64,000 nucleotides of DNA from Aldehydirespirator sp965116195 (lineage in GTDB: Bacteria; Actinomycetota; Acidimicrobiia; Acidimicrobiales; Aldehydirespiratoraceae), in contig OZ220491.1 of NCBI GenBank assembly GCA_965116195.1, forward strand, positions 1,984,001 to 2,048,000. Reading direction: 5' to 3'. The stretch's first letter is position 1. Each line of letters opens with the position of its first letter. Below the pieces are notes generated by a model, which saw nothing but the letters and a program-made list of their open reading frames with translations, searched no databases and was not told where the DNA came from. Shown here piece by piece: positions 18,840 through 27,632 of the stretch. Position numbers and translations under genes: made by a program.

Positions 18840-19265
18840 TCATTGGATTGCCAGAGCACCCGCCCACAACTATCAGGATCGCAGGTTTAACGCTTCGGGC
18901 AAATCATTGGATTGCCAGAGCACCCGCCCACAACTATCGGGCTCGCAGGTTTAACGCTTCGGGCAAATCATTGGATTGCCAGAGCACCCGCCCACAACTA
19001 TCGGGCTCGCAGGTTTAGCGCTTCGGGCAAATCATTGGATTGCCGAAGCACCCGCCCACAACTATCAGGATCGCAGGTTTAGCGCTTCGGGCAAATCATT
19101 GGATTGCCGAAGCACCCGCCCACAACTATCGGGCTCGCAGGTTTAGCGCTTCGGGCAAATCATTGGATTGCCAGAGCACCCGCAAGTTATCGGGCTCGCA
19201 GGTTTAGCGCTTCGGGCAAGTCATTGGATTGCCAGAGCACCCGCCCGCAAGTTATCGGGCTCGCA
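18840..19265. repeat. Seven-copy 64-bp tandem repeat containing the copA stop region
   Basis: The landmark ATTGGATTGCC falls at 18842, 18906, 18970, 19034, 19098, 19162 and 19223: five gaps of exactly 64 bp and... one of 64, then a shortened 61. Units are nearly identical. Each includes TATCGGGCTCGCAGG or a variant, which in the last copy is the 3' end and TAA of copA. The stretch from 18612 to 18840 shows no gene. There is no spacer/repeat alternation as in CRISPR. Confidence 0.93.
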
Positions 19266-21636
19266 GGGAACGGAAACGGCTGAGGCGCAGGCTGTTGGCC
19301 ACGACGAACAATGATGATGCGCTCATGGCGGCGGCGGCGGCCATGGGGTTGAGTACGCCTGTTGCGGCCAGCGGAATGGCGGCGATGTTGTAGGCGAACG
19401 CCCAGAAAAGGTTGGTCTTGATGGTTGCCAGCGTGCGACGTGACAGTGCTATGGCATCCGGCACGGCTCGGAGGTCGCCGCCGATGATCGTGATGTCTGA
19501 CGCCTCGACAGCCACATCAGCGCCGGTTCCCACGGCGATACCCAGATCGGCCTGCGCAAGTGCCGGAGCGTCGTTGATCCCGTCACCCACCACTGCAACC
19601 CGCTGGCCTGTTGACTGCAGGCGTGCGACCACGGCGGCTTTTTCGGCTGGCAGCACCTCGGCGGTCACGTCGTCCACACCTATGGCATCGCCGACGGTAC
19701 GAGCCGTTCGCTGGTTGTCACCGGTCAGCAACAAGACTTCCAAGCCGAGGGAGCGCAACTCTTGCACCGCCTGTCGGCTGGTGGGCTTGACCGTGTCAGC
19801 CAGAGTGATCACGGCCTCGGCGGTCGCTCCCCTGCCGACCAGCACAGCCGTGTGACCGGCTGCCTCTCCATCAACAAGGGCTTCCTGCAGCTGCTCTGGC
19901 ACTGCATCAAACAACGGCTTACGGCCGACCCGTACCTCGGCACCGTCAACCCGTCCGATCACGCCTGTGCCGGGACGGTTCACAAAGTCGGTCACAGCAC
20001 GATCTGTCGGCCAGCGTCTGGCGATGGCTGCCCCAACAGGATGCTCTGACCGAGACTCAAGAGCGCCAGCCAACAGACCAAGCGCCGTCAAGTCCGGCGC
20101 AACCCTGCCCTCCACGGACAAACCCTGCGCAGCTCTGCCCTGCACATCCGAACCTTGCGCAGATGTGCCCTGCCTGGCCAAGTTCAGTAAATCATGAGTG
20201 ACAGCATCCTGAGGTCCCGAACCTTGCGCTGCTGAGTCCGCCAAGGCCAAGTCCTGGGCGACAGCACTCTGTGCGGTGCTACCGACTATGTCCACCACCT
20301 CAAGGCCGCCACAGGTGACTGTGCCGGTCTTGTCGAGCAGCACCGTGTCCACGCTGCGTGTGTCTTCCAGCACTTCCGCACCCTTGATGATCACTCCGAG
20401 TCGTGCGCCGCGGCCCGTTCCCACCATCACTGCCAGCGGTGTGGCCAGACCCAGAGCACACGGGCAGGAGATGATCAGCACCGCCACCGCCGCTGTGAAC
20501 GCCGCCGATGCCCCGGCACCGGCAACCAGCCAGACCGCAAGCGTCACACCGGCCAGTGCCATCACCGACGGCACGAAAACACCGGCAACACGATCAGCGA
20601 GTCGCTGCACTGCGGCGCGGCCTCCCTGGGCCTCGTCCACCAACCGAATAATCTGAGCCAGTGCGGTGTCTGAGCCGACTCTTGTGGCCTCCACCTCCAG
20701 TGCGCCGTTGGTGTTGAGCGTGGCACCGACCACCGCATCACCGGGGGTCACTTCCACAGGAACGGGCTCACCGGTGACCATCGACATGTCAACCGCCGAG
20801 GCTCCGCTGACGACGATGCCGTCGGTAGCGATCCGCTCACCGGGGCGCACGACAAAACGAGCACCGACACCGAGTTCGGTCACCGCCACGTCGGTACCGT
20901 CGGTCAGCCGGGCCGAGGAGACACCCAACCGGGCCAGAGCTCTCAATGCCTCACCGGAACGGCGTGTGGCCCGCGCCTCCAGCCACTTGCCGAGCAACAC
21001 CAAGGCCACGATGACCGTACCGGTCTCGAAATAGACATGACCGTCGTCAACGCCGACCAGCAGCACCACCGCCGACCAGCACCAAGCTGCGGTGGTACCG
21101 AGCGACACCAGCGTGTCCATGGTGGCAGCACCATGGCGCAGGTTGCGGATTGCGGCTCGGTGAAATCCCCACCCCGAGCCGAACACCACAACCGCGGATG
21201 CCACCATGGCGACCCAGCGCCACCCGTCAAGGCGCAACACCGGTGCCATTGACACGGCCACAACCGGCACACCGGCCACCATTGCTGTGACCAGACGACG
21301 GCGCAGTCCGGCGATACGACTCCGCTCGGCCCTTTTGTCAGCATCCATGCCATCGGCATCGGTGCCGTCGGCAGCGGCACTGCTGTAAGGGTCACGGCCC
21401 ATGCCAGCGTCGGTGATCACCGAATAGCCGACACGCTCTATGGCCCGGCGCAGACTCACACCATCAACAGTGTCGTCGTGCATCACGGTTGCCCGACCCG
21501 AGGCGAAGTTGACACGAGCATCGAAGACCCCCTGCTCAGACTGCAGGGCCGACTGCACACGGGAGACGCAGGCCGCGCAGGTCATACCCTGCACCCGCAA
21601 CTCACTACGAACCTTCGTGTCTCTCATGACGTTCAT
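19252..21636 (-). CDS. copA: Copper-translocating P1B-type ATPase
   Basis: A 794-residue heavy-metal ATPase starting at ATG 21636 after GAGGTGAG. One N-terminal HMA domain has the GMTCAACVSRV metal site; the transmembrane CPCALGLATPLAV motif is typical of Cu+ exporters; the phosphorylation site is DKTGTVT, the N-domain ATP motif SEHPVG, and the hinge GDGINDAPALAQADLG. It would pump Cu+ out of the cytoplasm. Between the P-domain start and the N-domain about 65 extra residues of degenerate SAQGSDVQGRAAQG-like repeats are inserted. The last residues (SLRAR) and stop lie in the 64-bp tandem repeat. No copper chaperone or CsoR gene is adjacent. Confidence 0.95.
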   Translation of the reverse strand: MNVMRDTKVRSELRVQGMTCAACVSRVQSALQSEQGVFDARVNFASGRATVMHDDTVDGVSLRRAIERVGYSVITDAGMGRDPYSSAAADGTDADGMDADKRAERSRIAGLRRRLVTAMVAGVPVVAVSMAPVLRLDGWRWVAMVASAVVVFGSGWGFHRAAIRNLRHGAATMDTLVSLGTTAAWCWSAVVLLVGVDDGHVYFETGTVIVALVLLGKWLEARATRRSGEALRALARLGVSSARLTDGTDVAVTELGVGARFVVRPGERIATDGIVVSGASAVDMSMVTGEPVPVEVTPGDAVVGATLNTNGALEVEATRVGSDTALAQIIRLVDEAQGGRAAVQRLADRVAGVFVPSVMALAGVTLAVWLVAGAGASAAFTAAVAVLIISCPCALGLATPLAVMVGTGRGARLGVIIKGAEVLEDTRSVDTVLLDKTGTVTCGGLEVVDIVGSTAQSAVAQDLALADSAAQGSGPQDAVTHDLLNLARQGTSAQGSDVQGRAAQGLSVEGRVAPDLTALGLLAGALESRSEHPVGAAIARRWPTDRAVTDFVNRPGTGVIGRVDGAEVRVGRKPLFDAVPEQLQEALVDGEAAGHTAVLVGRGATAEAVITLADTVKPTSRQAVQELRSLGLEVLLLTGDNQRTARTVGDAIGVDDVTAEVLPAEKAAVVARLQSTGQRVAVVGDGINDAPALAQADLGIAVGTGADVAVEASDITIIGGDLRAVPDAIALSRRTLATIKTNLFWAFAYNIAAIPLAATGVLNPMAAAAAMSASSLFVVANSLRLSRFRSLRAR

Positions 21637-21768
21637 CAGCGATCTCACCTCGCAAACACTATGCTACTGTCAGGCATTTCAGCGCAAGCTCACACCAACA
21701 ACCATCAGCAAACTCGCTGGTGGACGATAGCTGGCCATACTCAGCGTTCACGCAGAGGAGGTAAAACC

Positions 21769-23355
21769 ATGACATACAAGACCATCCCACCTCAGGTCAG
21801 TCATCCCTTTGGACGTCACCTGTTTATCGCCGACAATTACTATCTACTGAAACGCCTAGACTCTGATACCATTGATTTAATTTGCACAGACCCACCTTTC
21901 GCCAAAAATGATACATTCGTTGGAGACATATCTCCTCCCTTGAAAGAATCGGAACGGCAAGAAGAACTAGATAAACTCAGCGAATGGGGCATTCATAACT
22001 CTGCTGATGCTGAACGAAAAAACGTAACTTGGCCTTCTGGTACGATGACAGCGCAGTTTCGGGACATCTGGTCCTGGGAGGCCGATGTACATGAACAGTG
22101 GATAGATGACATCAAAGATAGTAGGCCGCACGTATTGAAAGTCATTGAGACAACCCGTTATACACATAGTGAGCAAACGGCAGCATATCTGGCCTATATG
22201 GCAGTTCGGCTGATGGAATGCCATCGAGTGCTTAAACCCACCGGATCATTATATCTCCACTGTGATCAAACTGCGAATAGCTATCTGAGGCTTCTGCTAG
22301 ACGTTATCTTTGGATCCAAAAACTATCGCAATGAGATAATATGGGCCTACCGAACTGGTGGCGTCAGTAAGCGCTACTGGCCGCGTAAGCACGACACCTT
22401 GCTCTTCTACGTCAAGTCAGACGACTATACTCACAAGCCCATCCGAGAACGAATCTACTATAACAAGCCTTTCTTTGGTACCAAAATTGACAATGAAGGT
22501 CGCCATTATGCAGACGTATTTCTCAGGGATGTCTGGGATAATGAAATCAAGCCGCTAATCAACGTGTCGAAAGAACGTACCGGATACCCAAATCAGAAGC
22601 CCGTGGCACTCGCTGAACGAATCATCCAGGCGTCAAGCAATCCGGGCGACTTAGTTTTTGACCCCTTTGCAGGGTGTGCATATGTTCCTGTGGCGGCCGA
22701 GAACCTAGGACGCGAGTGGCTTGCCTGCGATATATCCCCTCGCGCAATGACAGTACTGCGTCGTCAATTTCAGAAATTCGGCTATGCGGTTGACGGAAAA
22801 GCTCCTGAGGGTGTGCTGGCGCATGGAGGTAAAACCTTGGCACGTGCAGATATCAAGATACTTGGTCCGAACGAACTTCCGATTCGCGAAACTGTAGAAG
22901 AGGAAGTTGAACCGATAAAGCCACTGCCACCCCGTAAGTACAAGACGCGCGCCAGTATTTTCACGCGCGAGGAGATGCTGGAATTTCTGCTTGACTTATC
23001 AGATTGGCGAGCTTGGTGCTGCGGCTTTGCCAACTGGCGGCAGGACAAGACCGGCAAGATCGCTGTTGAGCACACCACGCGTAACTTTGAGTTAGACCAC
23101 ATCGATCCAAAGTCGAAACAAGGACGTCACGAGATAGATAACCGCGCGCCGCTTTGTCCGTTTCACAACAACACGAAAAGCGACAAGCGCATCCCGCTTG
23201 ATGATCTCAGGATCGAAATCGCTGCGAGAGGCGAACTCATGGTGCCATCTGTAGACGACCTTGTAGACCTTGCGTGGGCGCGAGACGAGGCAATCGAGCA
23301 TCTAATTGCTGAGAAGGCAAGATTACGCGGACGTGAGCTTTGGGAGGTTCAGTGA
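21769..23355 (+). CDS. Beta-class DNA methyltransferase fused to HNH nuclease domain
   Basis: A 528-residue protein starting at ATG 21769 with AGGAGGT 6 nt upstream. Residues 1-345 form an amino-methyltransferase with motif IV CTDPPF (residues 39-44) before motif I FDPFAGCAY (about 297-305), the beta-class order used by N6-adenine and N4-cytosine enzymes. Residues about 435-485 carry an HNH motif: FELDHIDPKS, then NRAPLCPFHNNTKSDKR. The fusion suggests a one-protein restriction-modification enzyme or an HNH-guided methylase; no separate restriction, helicase or specificity gene is adjacent. By eye, codon use is more AT-rich than in flanking genes, suggesting transfer. Cutting activity is inference from the motif only. 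Confidence 0.85.
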   Translation: MTYKTIPPQVSHPFGRHLFIADNYYLLKRLDSDTIDLICTDPPFAKNDTFVGDISPPLKESERQEELDKLSEWGIHNSADAERKNVTWPSGTMTAQFRDIWSWEADVHEQWIDDIKDSRPHVLKVIETTRYTHSEQTAAYLAYMAVRLMECHRVLKPTGSLYLHCDQTANSYLRLLLDVIFGSKNYRNEIIWAYRTGGVSKRYWPRKHDTLLFYVKSDDYTHKPIRERIYYNKPFFGTKIDNEGRHYADVFLRDVWDNEIKPLINVSKERTGYPNQKPVALAERIIQASSNPGDLVFDPFAGCAYVPVAAENLGREWLACDISPRAMTVLRRQFQKFGYAVDGKAPEGVLAHGGKTLARADIKILGPNELPIRETVEEEVEPIKPLPPRKYKTRASIFTREEMLEFLLDLSDWRAWCCGFANWRQDKTGKIAVEHTTRNFELDHIDPKSKQGRHEIDNRAPLCPFHNNTKSDKRIPLDDLRIEIAARGELMVPSVDDLVDLAWARDEAIEHLIAEKARLRGRELWEVQ

Positions 23356-23462
23356 CTGAGCCAACGCCCTTTCGCGCTGCCTGAGACTGCTGATATGAAC
23401 TCATACTGATTGCCGACTAGGCGGCCACCGATGGTAACGCACATGGAAAGAACGAATTCCGA

Positions 23463-24587
23463 ATGAAGACTGACTTCACTCTCAAGGCGAACGGGGTGAC
23501 GACCGTGGGACGGGTAAGGCCCGATGTGGATGCTCTGCCAGCGTATCAGCCGGGTAAGTCCGCTGAGCAGGCATCACGTGAGCACAACATCGCAGAGGCC
23601 GTCAAGCTTGCCTCAAACGAGAGCCCCTACCCTCCCCCGGCAGAGGTGATCAAGGCGGTGACCGAAGCCTGTGGCCGCTGCAACCTCTACAGCGATCATC
23701 GGGCCACGGCCCTGCGCCAAGCCCTGGCCGAGCGCCTTGATCTTGAAGTCACACAGATCACCGTGGGCGCAGGCTCAGCGGCGCTGCTGTATCAGCTTGT
23801 CACTGCCTATGTTGACCCAGGTGATGAGGTGGTCACCCCCTGGATCTCTTTTGAGGCCTATCCGATCTCGGTACAGACGATGGGCGGAGCGCTGGTTCGA
23901 GTCCCACTGGTGAACGGCCTCACCTTTGACATGGATGCTGTCGCCGCCTCCATCACCGAACGCACCAAGTTGGTGCTGCTGGCGGTGCCCAACAACCCCA
24001 CGGGCACGGCGGTCACCACGACGGACCTGTCAGGTTTGGTTGAGCGCATTCCAGACGATGTGATCGTGCTTGTTGATGAGGCTTACCGTGAGTTCGCCGA
24101 CCCGGCGCTGGGTGACCCGGTCACAGACCTGCTACCCCGCTACGACAATGTGGCATTGTCACGGACATTCTCCAAAGCCTTCGGACTGGCCGGTCTGAGA
24201 GTTGGATACCTGCTGGCGCACCCGAACGTGATCGCAACGATTGACAAGTGTCAGATCCCGTTCAGCGTCAACGGACCAGCCCAAGCGGCAGCGCTCGCAT
24301 CTTTGCAGGCCACAGAGGACACCCAAGCCAACATTGCTGAGATCAAGGCCGAGCGAGATCGGGTCGCCACCGAACTAACCACTCTCGGCTGGGACATCCC
24401 CGAAGCACAAGGCAATTTCGTGTGGCTTCCCCAGGGCCATCGCAGCGATGAGGTCAGCATAGCCTTGGAGCAGCGCGGAGTGGTGGTGAGACTGTTCGCG
24501 GGACACGGTTTGCGTGTCACGACAGGAACCCCGGCCCAAAACGACCGCTTCCTGGCCGCGATCGCAGAGGTCGCCCAGCCCGGCTGA
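23463..24587 (+). CDS. hisC: Histidinol-phosphate/aromatic aminotransferase
   Basis: A 374-residue fold-type I PLP aminotransferase of the HisC/Pat group. Visible motifs are LASNESPYPP, the cofactor-binding VPNNPTGT, VDEAYREFAD, and the Schiff-base Lys in SRTFSKAFGLAGLRVGY, with a C-terminal Arg in GLRVTTGTP that binds the substrate carboxylate. The enzyme converts imidazole-acetol phosphate to histidinol phosphate with glutamate; actinobacterial members may instead act on aromatic keto acids. It is not in a his operon here. It follows the methyltransferase-HNH gene by 107 bp with no strong ribosome-binding site and converges on the surface-protein gene. Confidence 0.92.
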   Translation: MKTDFTLKANGVTTVGRVRPDVDALPAYQPGKSAEQASREHNIAEAVKLASNESPYPPPAEVIKAVTEACGRCNLYSDHRATALRQALAERLDLEVTQITVGAGSAALLYQLVTAYVDPGDEVVTPWISFEAYPISVQTMGGALVRVPLVNGLTFDMDAVAASITERTKLVLLAVPNNPTGTAVTTTDLSGLVERIPDDVIVLVDEAYREFADPALGDPVTDLLPRYDNVALSRTFSKAFGLAGLRVGYLLAHPNVIATIDKCQIPFSVNGPAQAAALASLQATEDTQANIAEIKAERDRVATELTTLGWDIPEAQGNFVWLPQGHRSDEVSIALEQRGVVVRLFAGHGLRVTTGTPAQNDRFLAAIAEVAQPG

Positions 24588-24680
24588 CGCCTGTGGTGCC
24601 GATGGGCACGAGCAGTCACCTCACAGGTGAAAAACCGAGACCGCGCATGGCTGCGGGCTTGAACTTGCCACAGTGGACAC

Positions 24681-24702
24681 TCGGGCAGAATAGATTGCCC
24701 GA
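24681..24702. terminator. Short inverted repeat between convergent genes
   Basis: TCGGGCA at 24681-24687 and TGCCCGA at 24696-24702 form a 7-bp stem with an 8-nt loop between the hisC stop and the surface-protein stop. There is no T-run, so a role as terminator is only plausible from position. Confidence 0.4.
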
Positions 24703-24751
24703 CTCGCGGCCAGCCAGGTTGTTCACTCGATATTGGCCTTGAAAGCTGTGG

Positions 24752-27385
24752 TTAGCTGGGGAGTTGTAGTTTGTATGTGGTTGTGTCTTGGTCAAGGGTG
24801 GTGCCGATTGTGTCGGACCATGTCCAGGTGGTGAGGTTGCGGCCTGCTGTGTTGGGCACGGTCAGCGTGGTGTTGCCTTCTGCATCGGTCACAGGGTCGG
24901 CTGTGTCTGTTCGGCACTTGGTGGTGCCCCGCTTTATAGGATTGACTCTGGCGGTGCATGCACCCTGATCATCAAATGCTTCGGGTTCGTCGCGGGTGTC
25001 TGTGTAGAACCCGTCAATGACCTGCGCGGGTACGGGCTGGAATTTGCTGTCGCGCACTGACACGACTATCGTGCGACCATCAGCCTGCGCGGTCAACCCT
25101 TCCGGGCGTAGGTTGGTGTGGGCGAGCAGGCGTGTCACAAAGGCTGCCACGTGTTTGCGTGGCACGGTTCCGTCCGGGTCAAACACTGACTGGTCACCGG
25201 CGCTGCCAGTCGTCAGTCCGAGTTCGTAGGCGTAGCTGACCAGATCATCGTCTGTTTGAAGCAAATCCGCACGAGTGTCCTCAAAGTAGTCAATCCTGTT
25301 CACAGCGAGTTTCAAACTGCCATCTTGGTTGAACAAGTCCGGGCTAACCAACCGCAAAAGCCTTATCAACGCGGACACTATCTCCAAACGCGTCGCCGGC
25401 CGGTTCGGTTCAAACATGCTGTCGGTGGTTCCGGTGAGGATCATGTGCTGTGTGAGCACTCCTATCGCCTCACGGCGTTCCTCATCCGAGCCTGCTATGT
25501 CATCAAAGCCGGTGGCACCGTCGCCTTGCAAGTCCAACCCGGCGATCTTCGCTGTGCGGTGCAACATCAACGCCAATTGCGAACGCGTCAACAACGCATC
25601 GGGATCGAACCGCTCCGGGGTCTTGCCAACAACGATCCCGTAATAGGCAAGACAGTTGATCGCGTCCTCTGCACCCAAACCCCCAATGTCACCAAAGCCC
25701 GACGCGTTCAACGCGTCACCAACGCACGCCGAAAACATCGACAACACATCAGCCGCACTCCCGTCACCTACCCGCTTCGGCACAACCGGAACCACAGTAG
25801 TAGTCGTCGTTGTGGTGACAACAGTCCTAGGAGCGGGAGCAACCGGAACCCCAGCAGGAGTGGTGGTGGTGGTGGTAGTAGTAGTAGTGGTAGTGGTGGT
25901 GGTAGTAGTGGTGGTAGTAGTGGTGGTAGTAGTAGTGGTGGTGGTTGCTGAGAGTTGGGTAGGCGTAACTGTCACTGCGTCAGACGCGGCGCTGTTGCCG
26001 TTGCTGCTCGTGGCTCGTATCTGGAACATGTAGCTCACACCACCATCCAGGCCGGACACGGTGTGAGAAGTCGTGTCAGCATCCGAACCAGATATATCAG
26101 TCCAATCACCCCAAGCACCAGAACCCTTTTTTTGGCGGTACTGATAGCCGGTGATCAGAACATTATCAGGATCAGTCCACGACAGCCTCGCTGATCCCGC
26201 ACCCGCAGTACCAGCAAGCCCAGACGGTTTCACAGGAACAGTCGTCGTCGTGGTAGATGTGGTGGTGGCTGTGGTTGCTACTGTGATGACTACCTCTTCG
26301 GTGTCTGTGTTGCCGTTACCATCAGACGCAGTGACAGTCATGGTGTAGATACCTACAGCGGGTGGTGTGAACATCAACCTGGCAGCAGCCAAGCCGGTGT
26401 TTTGTGGAACAGCGGGGGTCGTTTCGCCGGCTTTGCGGGTCCACGCATAGGTCACCGTGTCATTGTCAGCATCCGTAGCAGTCGCGGTGACATCCACCGC
26501 TTGGCCCAACGTGACCGACACGTCAGCAATCGCAGCCAACACCGGGGAGTTGTCATCATCGGTGATGGTGCCCGTAGCAGTCGCATCAGCGATCGTCACA
26601 CCAGTACCCGGGTCTGACAGTGTTACGGTGAATGTTTCATCACCTTCGTCCAAGCTGTCATTGATCACAGTAACTGTGAGTGCTTGTGTAGCCGAGTTCG
26701 CTTCTACCGAAGCCACGACCGGTGTGGCCACCGCCTCGAAATCAGTACCAGCAGTAGCAGTATCAGAACCCTCCGCCGTGACCTTGTACTTAAACGTGGC
26801 GTTCGATGTCGGCACCGGAGTCGCTGTCACCGTAAACCTCAAACTACCGCTCTCAGCCCCCGTCACATCCGCGATACTCAACGATGTCACCACCGCCATG
26901 GTAGTAGTCGTGGTAGTGGTAGTAGTCGTAGTAGTCGTAGTAGTCGTAGTAGTCGTAGTAGTCGTAGTAGTGGTAGCAGTAGCAGCTTTGGTGGATGCGT
27001 TCTTGTAAACAAGAAAACCCTCTTCTTCGCAGGAATCCGAATCAGCAGTTAGCGAACGAACCGCAAAAGAGTACGGTGTGGAAGGAGACAGTCCAGTAAA
27101 AGTATGGGTCAGCGTAGCCGGCGAATTGATGGTTGCACGTTTGCTTGTTATCTCTGCGGAATTCAGGATGACTCTAACCTGATAGCCTTGTGTGTCGCAC
27201 GAGTCACTTGATGTTCCTCTTTGCCAAGTGACGGTAGCAGTCGTGCTGGTTGTGGTAACACTTACATTGGTCGGTCGAGGCGGACGTTCATTCTGGCCAA
27301 CAGCCGTAGAAACCAGACCAAGACTTGCTGCCAGCAAGCCAGCTACAACCAACAACCCCCAACCTGAGAACCGGAACCTACCCAC
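24752..27385 (-). CDS. Secreted multidomain surface protein with SLH domains (paralogue 1)
   Basis: An 877-residue exported protein. Order: signal peptide (residues 1-30, hydrophobic LLVVAGLLAASLGLV), fibronectin III (about 36-133), poly-Thr run of about 25, Calx-beta (about 165-278, ending TFTVTLSDPGTG...GTITDDD), cadherin/Ig-like (about 280-370), second Fn3 (385-475), poly-Thr run, three S-layer-homology repeats (about 545-730; e.g. RFDPDALLTRSQLALMLHR, VFDPDGTVPRKHVAAFVTRL), and a C-terminal beta domain with paired Cys. SLH domains tether proteins to cell-wall polymers; the Thr runs look like glycosylated spacers. The GTG at 27385 has GGAAGGGG upstream, but a conserved ATG at 27465 with AAAGGAG reads through a C16 tract and may be the true start after a one-base tract change. 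Confidence 0.88.
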   Translation of the reverse strand: MGRFRFSGWGLLVVAGLLAASLGLVSTAVGQNERPPRPTNVSVTTTSTTATVTWQRGTSSDSCDTQGYQVRVILNSAEITSKRATINSPATLTHTFTGLSPSTPYSFAVRSLTADSDSCEEEGFLVYKNASTKAATATTTTTTTTTTTTTTTTTTTTTTTTTMAVVTSLSIADVTGAESGSLRFTVTATPVPTSNATFKYKVTAEGSDTATAGTDFEAVATPVVASVEANSATQALTVTVINDSLDEGDETFTVTLSDPGTGVTIADATATGTITDDDNSPVLAAIADVSVTLGQAVDVTATATDADNDTVTYAWTRKAGETTPAVPQNTGLAAARLMFTPPAVGIYTMTVTASDGNGNTDTEEVVITVATTATTTSTTTTTVPVKPSGLAGTAGAGSARLSWTDPDNVLITGYQYRQKKGSGAWGDWTDISGSDADTTSHTVSGLDGGVSYMFQIRATSSNGNSAASDAVTVTPTQLSATTTTTTTTTTTTTTTTTTTTTTTTTTTTTPAGVPVAPAPRTVVTTTTTTTVVPVVPKRVGDGSAADVLSMFSACVGDALNASGFGDIGGLGAEDAINCLAYYGIVVGKTPERFDPDALLTRSQLALMLHRTAKIAGLDLQGDGATGFDDIAGSDEERREAIGVLTQHMILTGTTDSMFEPNRPATRLEIVSALIRLLRLVSPDLFNQDGSLKLAVNRIDYFEDTRADLLQTDDDLVSYAYELGLTTGSAGDQSVFDPDGTVPRKHVAAFVTRLLAHTNLRPEGLTAQADGRTIVVSVRDSKFQPVPAQVIDGFYTDTRDEPEAFDDQGACTARVNPIKRGTTKCRTDTADPVTDAEGNTTLTVPNTAGRNLTTWTWSDTIGTTLDQDTTTYKLQLPS

Positions 27386-27465
27386 ACCGACACCCCTTCC
27401 TCGACCTCGAGGGGGGGGGGGGGGGGAGCCTCAGCCCCTAAGCATGAAACGTGATCGTGTGCCAT
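27343..27465 (-). CDS. Leader reading frame through poly-C tract of SLH paralogue 1
   Basis: ATG at 27465 preceded by AAAGGAG at a 7-nt spacing encodes MAHDHVSCLGAEAPPPPP and, at the current tract length of 16 C, continues out of frame (LEVEEGVSVWVG...) to a TAG after 40 residues. The ATG is 80 nt upstream of the GTG assigned to the surface protein. With 17 or 14 C the leader would join the surface-protein frame as ...PPRGRGRGVGVGRFRF, giving a basic n-region ahead of the signal helix. Confidence 0.6.
   Translation of the reverse strand: MAHDHVSCLGAEAPPPPPLEVEEGVSVWVGSGSQVGGCWL
27411..27426 (-). repeat. C16 homopolymer tract in the 5' region of SLH paralogue 1
   Basis: Sixteen consecutive G on the + strand (C on the coding strand). 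Its promoter-distal edge is 25 nt from the GTG start, the same distance as in paralogue 2, where the tract is 15 nt. Such G/C homopolymers of more than about 8 nt are classic hypermutable contingency tracts. Confidence 0.9.
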
Positions 27466-27632
27466 CAGACACTCCTTTCTCTAACGTGACGTGAAGCCTA
27501 CATCGTGGGGCAAGGCCAGCAACCTGTGACCTGACGACCGATCACCATAGTCCCCCGCCACCCCCAACGCAACCACAACCAGCTGACCAGCGCAGATCCA
27601 ACCAACTGATCAGGCAACCACAACCAACCGAG

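Noticed and set aside
18840..19265. CRISPR array or plasmid/phage iterons
   Set aside because: The 64-bp units are contiguous and nearly identical, with no unique spacers, no cas genes and no replication gene nearby; the last unit is the end of copA.
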